The notes under the pieces: generated by a model
What the model was told of the DNA's origin: nothing
The model's input: only the letters and a program-made list of their open reading frames with translations
The model's database searches: none
Shown here: positions 57,362 through 64,000 of the stretch, piece by piece
Layout: the number at the start of each line of letters is the position of its first letter
How positions within the stretch are numbered: the stretch's first letter is position 1
Origin: Rhizoclosmatium globosum
Taxonomy: Eukaryota; Chytridiomycota; Chytridiomycetes; Chytridiales; Chytriomycetaceae
Assembly: GCA_002104985.1 (NCBI GenBank)
Contig: MCGO01000166.1
Location: 1 to 64,000, forward strand
Reading direction: 5' to 3'
DNA: 64,000 nt
Made by a program: the position numbers and the translations under genes

Positions 57362-57790
57362 TATTGTTTGATGGTATTAGTGACGTGATGGATGCGATGC
57401 TGTTGCTGTTGAGTGTGAGTGAATGCAGTTTGGCATCACCCACCCACGCGTGTGTCATCACAGAGCCACAGCTTTCCGCGACTTTTCTCTGTTTGAAGAT
57501 TGGATGTTGGATGGCGAAACGCGAATGCACTATTGGTTGACTGCTTGAGTGGATGGTGATGTTGTTAGCGTACGTGGTGGTGCTACGTCCGAGTTTTTCT
57601 TTCTTTCCTTCATTGAATTTGCGATATCGTGTGTAATGTACTTAATAAATTAAACGATCGTATCTGTTAAGTAAAGGAGAGGTAAATCACACCATAGTTT
57701 GCTTTGGCGGTGCAAACCTCGGATTTCGGAACCATGAGATACAGTCACCATTGCCAAGTAGCAAATAGTATCAAATATTATGGAAAGCGT
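57362..57790. promoter_or_regulatory. Shared upstream segment, copy 2
   Basis: Matches 7815-8230 (for example TTGATGGTATTAGTG, GCATCACCCACCCACGCGTG, GGATGTTGGATGGCGAAACG). Lies about 280 bp before the start of the cyclin gene. Confidence 0.4.
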
Positions 57791-58068
57791 GTGCAAAAGT
57801 ATATATCTGGTAAGATGATTAACACTCTATTCATAATTTTAAGGCTCACATCAGTCCCAAACCCATGAGCTTCAATTGAAGCCACACAACTAATCGCTGA
57901 CTTCCGGAAATTGATATGAATTTACGGAAAGAAAATAAAGAACAAAGAAAGTCAAAACTCTGCACTGTGCGTATCTGGAGAACACAAATGAGGTGGGGAT
58001 TTCTTTCAAAACAAACACAAAACCATATTTTACGCCCGGATACCTGTCAGACTCACCGCGCCAACACC

Positions 58069-59794
58069 ATGCACGCTGCTCGTCGCATTTTAAGTCGCTC
58101 TCAGCAGAGAAAGCTTGCAAAGGCAAAACTCCATGGAATGCGTGGAACATTGAGGTTGGTTTACTTGTTATTATAAGCCGCATTCTCAACTGCTTTTAAG
58201 CTGTCCGCCTAAAGTCCAGTCCAGTCATGCCATAGAGAAATGTCTCGCTCAGCCTCTAGAACGCGAAGTCGTTAGTCAGTTTATTCACTCACTTCAAACG
58301 CTAACAATGGGTATGCAGGACTTGCTGCTTCCGATTAAGAACTTGTCACCGGTTGCCCTTCTCGGTAAGTAACCATTGACCCAAACCGTTCAACTGACCA
58401 CTTTTAACATTTTAGCGCTCTACGCCGACGAAGATGATAACCTTGAAACGGAACGACTTCAACTCCTCCGAACCAGAAACCTGCCAGTTGAATACCCGCC
58501 AATCACCAATGCGGTCTTCACATTTGGAACCGACAACAAATATACATTTGTCTTTTCAGCTTCGCCCATCCAAGATGTGAAGTGTCATTTGCTTTCCCAT
58601 CCAGACCGATCCCTCCACTTACTGCTGCTGATGTTATTTCCTGTTCAGGAACTTCAGGTAAGTCCTTATTGACAAATATTGCATCTCATTCGCATTGCAG
58701 AACGCCAACTTGAAAAGATTCATCAAAAAGCTGACAAGACTTCAAGACGTGGAAGACGAGTTCCAGTCAAAAGTGTCATTGATGCAACCGAACACCAATG
58801 TCAGTGACTGCGCGCTGATGCTTGCGTGTAGTTGGATAGGCGAAGTAGTGTTTTGGTTCTATGTTAACTTGTCGATTTATTTACTACTGTTTAGGTTTGT
58901 ACATTCTTGAATTACAGCAGACAGACATACCAGATCTCAATCGCACTGTTCCACTTTTGTCTCTCCAAGTTTCATGACCTTGACAAGCAAGATTTCCAAG
59001 TTGTTGGGGCAGCATTGATTTTAATTGCAGCTAAACTTGAGGTAACTTCAAATCCTTATGTTCGCAATTTAAGTTGTTTCCAGGACTCAGCATGTCTCAT
59101 TACTGTTGAAGAGGTAGCATATTGGTCAGAAAATAAGGAAGACGATTGTTTGACAATTATGCATTTTGAAGGGCTGTTTCTGTGTAATGTAAGTTTCACA
59201 TATGTCATTCAACATAGTAACTCATACTCGTGAATAGGGAGAAGGATCCGTATCTTTGAATGTAATAACAGCATTTGAATGGTTCATGATGTATTACCAG
59301 CTGTATCAGTTCTGCATCACGCAGTCGTTTAACTTGGAGGCAATTGAGCCGTACGAAAACAAACAAATGGATTCAGCAATGCGCATTATGGATCTCATTA
59401 TCACGGAAACCAAGTTTGCTCAATATCGTTTGAGCTTGCTGGCTGCTGCTTTGTTTTCCATTGGGTCTGGCTGCACTGATGATGGTAAGCTTACGTCCCA
59501 ACAAAAACCAAATACTAACCTCAAGCTTTAGCCATGATCACAAACTGTACTGGCTACAAAAAAGTTCAAATCCAGGAAATTCTTCTACTCGTTGAAGAGT
59601 TTGCCAGTGTTTGGGATCTGGTGAATTACAGTTATCCAACGAAGGGAGAGTATTCGTGGGTTCAACCCACGTTAGCAATCACCGTTGACGAGCTGGTAAA
59701 ATACCCTTTCCATTGTACTTATCTCTCTTAATAGCTGTGTAACAGGTGGTCCAATACCAGAATGATCAAAATCAATCTCAAGGTTGAAGGTTGA
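58069..59794 (+). CDS. Cyclin E-like protein
   Basis: Multi-exon. The cyclin box starts near 58916 (RQTYQISIALFHFCLSKF), continues DFQVVGAALILIAAKLE, is spliced to ITVEEVAYWSENKEDDCLTI, and after another intron has LNVITAFEWFMMYYQLYQ; the C-terminal fold gives YRLSLLAAALFSIGS and GYKKVQIQEILLLVEEFASV, both close to cyclin E. The last exon ends at 59794. Introns (GTAACT...TTCCAG, GTAAGT...GTGAATAG, GTAAGC...GCTTTAG, GTAAAA...TTAATAG) are 39-50 nt and in phase. Cyclins of this type activate a CDK at entry into DNA synthesis. The 5' exons (58069-58830: MHAARRILSRSQQRKLAKAK..., ALYADEDDNLETERLQLL) are spliceable but unlike known cyclin N-termini, and their join to the box near 58840-58915 is uncertain. 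Confidence 0.65.
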
Positions 59795-60409
59795 ATTCTT
59801 TGTATGGCAATGGGCGATTATATTATAAGAATTTTGGATTTGCTGAGTTTGGAATGATTTTTTGATTTTTGTCTTTTTTGGAAATATACTTGCACCCGGT
59901 TCTTATACCCCAGATACATTATTGTCTCAAGAAAGCCCTCAACTTCAAAAAGATAGGCTGTGAATAATTTTAATTCACACGGAACACCCATTTAAGCAAA
60001 CCGAGCAACGCAACCTCTGGCCAAAGAAGAACGTCCCAACAAAGTCCTTCAATACTTAACCATCCATACACTATTACCTCCATCATTGTCTCCATTCTTA
60101 TATTTTCCACAAACGTTTTTGGTAGACTCAACGTTGAGAGTCATGAGCGACTGACATTCCGCTTGAGTAAGTTTCAGTTTCGTCTGTTGGTGCGAAGGTG
60201 GTCAAAGATCCTTCCAAACTCGAGCAAAGCCTTCAATCGAGTAGAAATTAAGGCAATGACAGTGTCTATGGTATCAACTGTATCCATTGCAATGTGGTGG
60301 TGGAGACCTTGCTTCATTTTCTTTGGCCAACATCAGAAGCCAAACTGAAACGAATGCAATATGGATTCAATTTTGAGCTTCTTGTGCATAAGCGGCAAAT
60401 TTGTCATCA
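59795..60409. other. Intergenic, no gene recognised
   Basis: AT-rich 3' flank of the cyclin gene, then a 61-codon frame (60163-60348) of no evident significance. Ends at the sharp left boundary of the second 3.6-kb block. Confidence 0.4.
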
Positions 60410-60492
60410 AGAATACAATCAATAATGTGTAAAACTTTAAAGAGATGATTTGTTTTATTAATCGCATTTATTTCTATTCTAACAAAACATAG

Positions 60493-60666
60493 CAGTAAGG
60501 AGGGCGATCTCTTCCGGCACCAAGCAGTATGAGGGTTGCCTATTGCCAGAGCCCTCGCGGTCTATACTGGTCTCGATGTGTCGAAGCAGCAACCGAAGTT
60601 GCCCCCGTGTAAATGGACGTAGAGGAAGTCTCAGGGTCTACCAGACCACCGCCAGTAACTCCTTAC
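60493..60666 (-). ncRNA. Hairpin-ended structured element, copy 3
   Basis: Counterpart of copy 1. One change in the terminal inner stem (GGCGAU to GGCGGU on the minus strand) keeps pairing as a G-U wobble. Confidence 0.4.
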
Positions 60667-60746
60667 AAGCAATAAATGAAGATAAAAGTAGAGGGTTTGG
60701 TAGCTGAGGGAGAGGGAGAAACCCATAAAGAAGAAAAACTGTAACT

Positions 60747-60924
60747 CCAGTAAGGAGGGCGATCTCTTCCGGCACCGAGTAGTATGAGGGATGCCTATTG
60801 CCAGAGCCCTCGCGGTCTATACTGGTCCCGATGTGTCGAAGCAGCAACCGAAGTTGCCCCCGTGTAAATGGACGTAGAGGAAGTCTCAGGGTCTACCAGA
60901 CCATCGCCAACCACTCCTTACTGG
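60747..60924 (-). ncRNA. Hairpin-ended structured element, copy 4
   Basis: Counterpart of copy 2, again with the perfect 11-bp terminal inverted repeat. Confidence 0.4.
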
Positions 60925-61237
60925 ATATAAGAAGACAAGTAGTAAATATAATAGGAGACTAATGGTTTTCTTGTAGACTGATGACAGTTTGAAGCTGACG
61001 TCCAAGTGAATGTCCCAAGTTGTTGACGCGTGAAGCTGCTGTCCACCGAGCCACTTTTCCTATGATAGACGTCGAACCTGGCTATCTACAGCATGTAAAG
61101 TTAGTCAGGAATCTTCAGTAGCGGAGGGAGGGTGGTACTTCCTTCGTCTGTTTCTCTGACAGTTTTGTTTCGAACTTTCATAATTGTCAATTGCTCATCC
61201 ACACAAGTCTGTCAAACTCGTCCACAACAACTAGCAA

Positions 61238-62342
61238 ATGGCACCGCAAGCAAAGAGTACCATTAACAAATTCAAAAGCGTTAAAGATTGGAGGAAAACG
61301 CATGTCAAACACAGGTATTTATGTCTCAACTTCATCATGTTCTTCTCACCATCGTTCTCTATCGAACAGGGCAACCATCCTTCCAAAAACCATCATAAAC
61401 ATTTCTGAGCTTACTCGACGCTCTACTGAAGTAGTTCCTGTTTCTTTGTCTGCTGTGCTACCTATTTTTGTTGGAAGTCATTGAAGTCAAGGAGCCCATG
61501 ATTACAGACAAACAGCAGGTGTGGCTGACTAAAACAGCAAACAGTATCGCAAAGGAACACGAATTACTAAATTCCCGTGGAGAAAAGGTTAAAAACGCGT
61601 CGTTTCAATCTTACGCAACGACTGACATTGCTGATAGAAATACTCCAGTACTGAGTGTACATCTGGCCTCTTTTCACTCAGCGCTCTCGCAAGCAATGAA
61701 ATTTATCTTGAACCAAAGCTGCGTCAGAATGATTGTTCTTCGAGTAAACCATTGGAGTCAGAACATGAACATGGGGACAATGAATGGGATGTCTCCTCAG
61801 AAGCATCTGAGTATTCGCAGTCGCAAGAAGGACTTGAATTCGAGCTGGGAAGAGGAATTGATGTACTTAGTGTCGTGAAAGCCCAGAGCCATCGTTATAC
61901 ATACCATGATATTTTTGGAAGTGATGAAGAGGATGAAAATGATGGGGAAGAAACCTCACAAACTTTGGATGGAATGAGCAACGCAGTGGACGCGGTGGCT
62001 TCGGAGAGTTCCATGGTTGCTGAAGATGTACCGTCTGAAGCGACAGGATCTAATATTGACGACGACTGCGTATCTGTCATCGAATCAGACTTTTCGGACG
62101 TGTTTGACGAATTTGGAGAAATGGTTGACGTTTGTTGGAGGGATAATTCCCCTGAAACTCTTTGTGAAAACAATACGGGAGAAGAAGACGACGAAGTATG
62201 TGAAGTAGGGGATACAGCAATCTCATATCAAACTCGAGTACTTTACGACTCCTTGATGGCTAGCCGGAACCTTCCATCCAGCAAACTTCACGATGTTCAG
62301 CTAACTGAGTTTCGACGCCATATTCTTTCGTTTGTTGCTTGA
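61238..62342 (+). pseudogene. Acidic protein, second copy, frameshifted
   Basis: Exons 61238-61314, 61370-61587 and 61638-62342 correspond one to one with the gene at 25352. A 5-bp deletion (AACAA of the first copy) at about 61468 shifts exon 2 and brings a TGA nine codons on (VGSH*). The third exon is open and nearly identical, so the lesion is recent. An ATG at 61752 could still give the acidic C-terminal part. Confidence 0.6.
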
Positions 62343-62799
62343 TTGATTTCTTTATAAGTGGAATAAATCTGATATCCTTTTCGCCCCTGACAAAGTCTGA
62401 ATGACAACCACTGAGCCAATCACTACTGCTACCAGTATCAACGCAATGTGCCTATACGTCTACAAAAACACATCAAAAAAAGTAAGCTGCATATTGAAGT
62501 TGCTTTTTGCGCCCAATCTGACACAAAATTCTTTACAGAGCTTGTAATAAGGCAAACAACCAAATACGTTGCAACTGAGGCTTGAAGATTGCAACAGCAG
62601 TACCTCCACTTTTAGTGTCTTCCAGTATTCTATATCATGAATGTGTTGCATGTAATTATTTGGCTACAATATCAAGAGAATCGCTGAACTGGACCTGTGG
62701 TTCTGATTTTGCACACAGCAGATAGATTTATTTCATGAAGGAGGTTTAAAAGAAATAAGAAAAAAGAATAAACTCCGATGCTCGCATCTGCCTCCGTGC

Positions 62800-63232
62800 T
62801 CACCAACTGGCCTTTCGCCACGATCTCAAAATTTCCTCCGCTGCAGCCACCATCGCATGGTTCTGCTCAATTTCAACCAGTCGGCGTTCACCTTGAATCT
62901 TCCAACCCAGCAACACCACAGTTTCCTCTGTCAGTTCAGCGACTCTCGCACCAAGGACTTGTACTTGTAATTCTTGGGTTTCCAAACGCAAATTGAAGTC
63001 AATTTGGGCATTAATTGCCTTGGCTCGGAGGTCTGCATTCTCGGCTCGCATCTCACTATTTTCAGCATGAATCTCTACATTTTCGGCTCTTAATTCTGAG
63101 ATCTGGTAGCCTTGAGTGGACATCATTCTCTTGAGATCTGCAATATCCTGCTCAACTGGGCTAAGGATTCTATACCGAGAAGTTAGAAATTGTTCCGTAG
63201 TTATAATCACTGGCTTACCTTCTCGGTTTCAT
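62800..63232 (-). CDS. Small coiled-coil protein, second copy
   Basis: Exon 1 63219-63232, intron 63170-63218, exon 2 62800-63169; same 127-residue design as at 26912. A few substitutions only (for example EIHAENSE for EIRAENSE, VLLGWK for VLQGWK). The duplicated upstream first exon (63305-63318) is also present. Confidence 0.6.
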
Positions 63233-63346
63233 TTTTTTACTAAGGTGGGTGGAGTAGGACAAACTAGTAATGGATTGAGATGTTAGTTATAATCACTGGC
63301 TTACCTTTTCGGTTCCATGTTACTAGCAGTGGATTGAGATGTAACA

Positions 63347-63801
63347 ATGGCTTCAACAGAGCTCGAAGAAATTTTGTCTGGCGTAAATCCCGTTGGTTTT
63401 GCGAATGGTGGGATAGTAACAGATTCTTGGACTCTTGGGACATCACACTCAACAGATCTATTCAAACGTATGAGTCAACTTGATAACGTAACAACGTAAT
63501 AAAGAGAGAACTTTACCCTGTAGATAAAGTAGTATGGTCTGACTCTGACGAACTTGCACAAACGGAATATCTCACTGGCTTCATTTGCGGCTCAACAATT
63601 AACAGTTCTGGAATATTTGGAGTTTCACAAGCAACCGACCTATTTATTATAATATGTGTAAGTTCAACGTGACAGCAGGATGTAAAAAACGTACAGCGAT
63701 GCAAAAATATGGTCTTTGATCAACGAACTTTGTTCTACTGTATGCTCATTTGGCGCAAATTTGGGAGTGTCTTCATGTGGGTTGATGTTGATGGAGCTTA
63801 A
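63347..63801 (+). CDS. Small unrecognised protein, second copy
   Basis: Counterpart of 27459-27913 with the same three exons; no disabling change seen. Confidence 0.45.
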
Positions 63802-64000
63802 AGGTTGGAACAACATGAGACTTCGATTATGCAGATAAATAATGGAAGCAATCACCTCATAGAAATAGCTTGTTGGTCGTTGCACCTGTTGGATAATAGG
63901 GAAGGGGTTGTAGTTGGGCGTTCAGCAGATGCTGTGTTTGGCATTTTTGGTGGAAGATTAATGAGGGAAAGATTGATGGGGGAAACACGAATCCTTTGTC

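Larger units (their letters stand above)
60410..64000. repeat. 3.6-kb duplicated block, copy 2 (runs off the right edge)
   Basis: Same content and orientation as 24521-28130. Differences include a 5-bp deletion at about 61468 and small losses near 61000 (a 13-bp deletion). Confidence 0.85.

Overview
The window is nuclear DNA of a eukaryote. Genes are split by short introns (about 29-60 nt) with GTAAGT/GTGAGT-like donors, a CTAAC or CTGAC branch site close to a TAG/CAG acceptor, and AATAAA signals downstream. The proteins that can be recognised are eukaryotic: DNA polymerase delta, a cyclin of the E type, a PNUTS-like phosphatase-targeting subunit and RRM proteins. There are no operons, Shine-Dalgarno sites, tRNAs, rRNAs or CRISPR arrays. 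A compact microbial eukaryote (early fungus or protist) fits best; the lineage cannot be fixed from this sequence.

Most of the window is accessory, repeat-rich DNA. Twelve copies of one unrecognised gene family ('family A': Ser/Thr/Pro-rich, then acidic, then Lys-rich, with a 53-nt intron before a C-terminal domain) occupy 0.35-3.4, 5.5-7.8, 15.4-18.3, 32.0-36.7, 38.9-39.6 and 48.8-52.8 kb, nearly all frameshifted. An 'upstream cassette' precedes several of them (3.7-5.5, 13.1-15.4, 30.3-32.0, 49.2-50.9 kb). Whole blocks recur: 4.2-7.8 kb matches 30.6-34.3 kb, 12.2-13.8 matches 29.3-31.0, and 24.5-28.1 matches 60.4-64.0 kb (runs off the right edge).

Likely functional single genes are islands between these blocks: a PNUTS-like gene (8.9-10.2 kb), a two-RRM protein (18.6-19.7), an acidic protein plus a divergent coiled-coil/small-protein pair (25.4-27.9; duplicated at 61.2-63.8), a four-exon nuclear protein (37.7-38.8, minus), an RRM protein with a long Val/Pro repeat tail (45.9-48.1, minus) and a cyclin E-like gene (58.1-59.8). 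DNA polymerase delta is present only as three damaged, non-collinear pieces, all on the minus strand (11.2, 21.3-22.4 and 39.6-39.9 kb).

Tandem arrays are prominent: a 126-bp repeat (19.8-20.5 kb), a 201-bp satellite of 21 units with a four-unit higher-order pattern (40.9-45.0), a run of exon-plus-intron modules (52.8-53.6), a 139-bp repeat (54.15-54.54) and smaller ones. A ~175-bp hairpin-ended element with strong RNA-fold potential occurs four times (24.6-25.0 and 60.5-60.9 kb). All gene models come from reading frames and splice sites by eye; no search or folding program was run.
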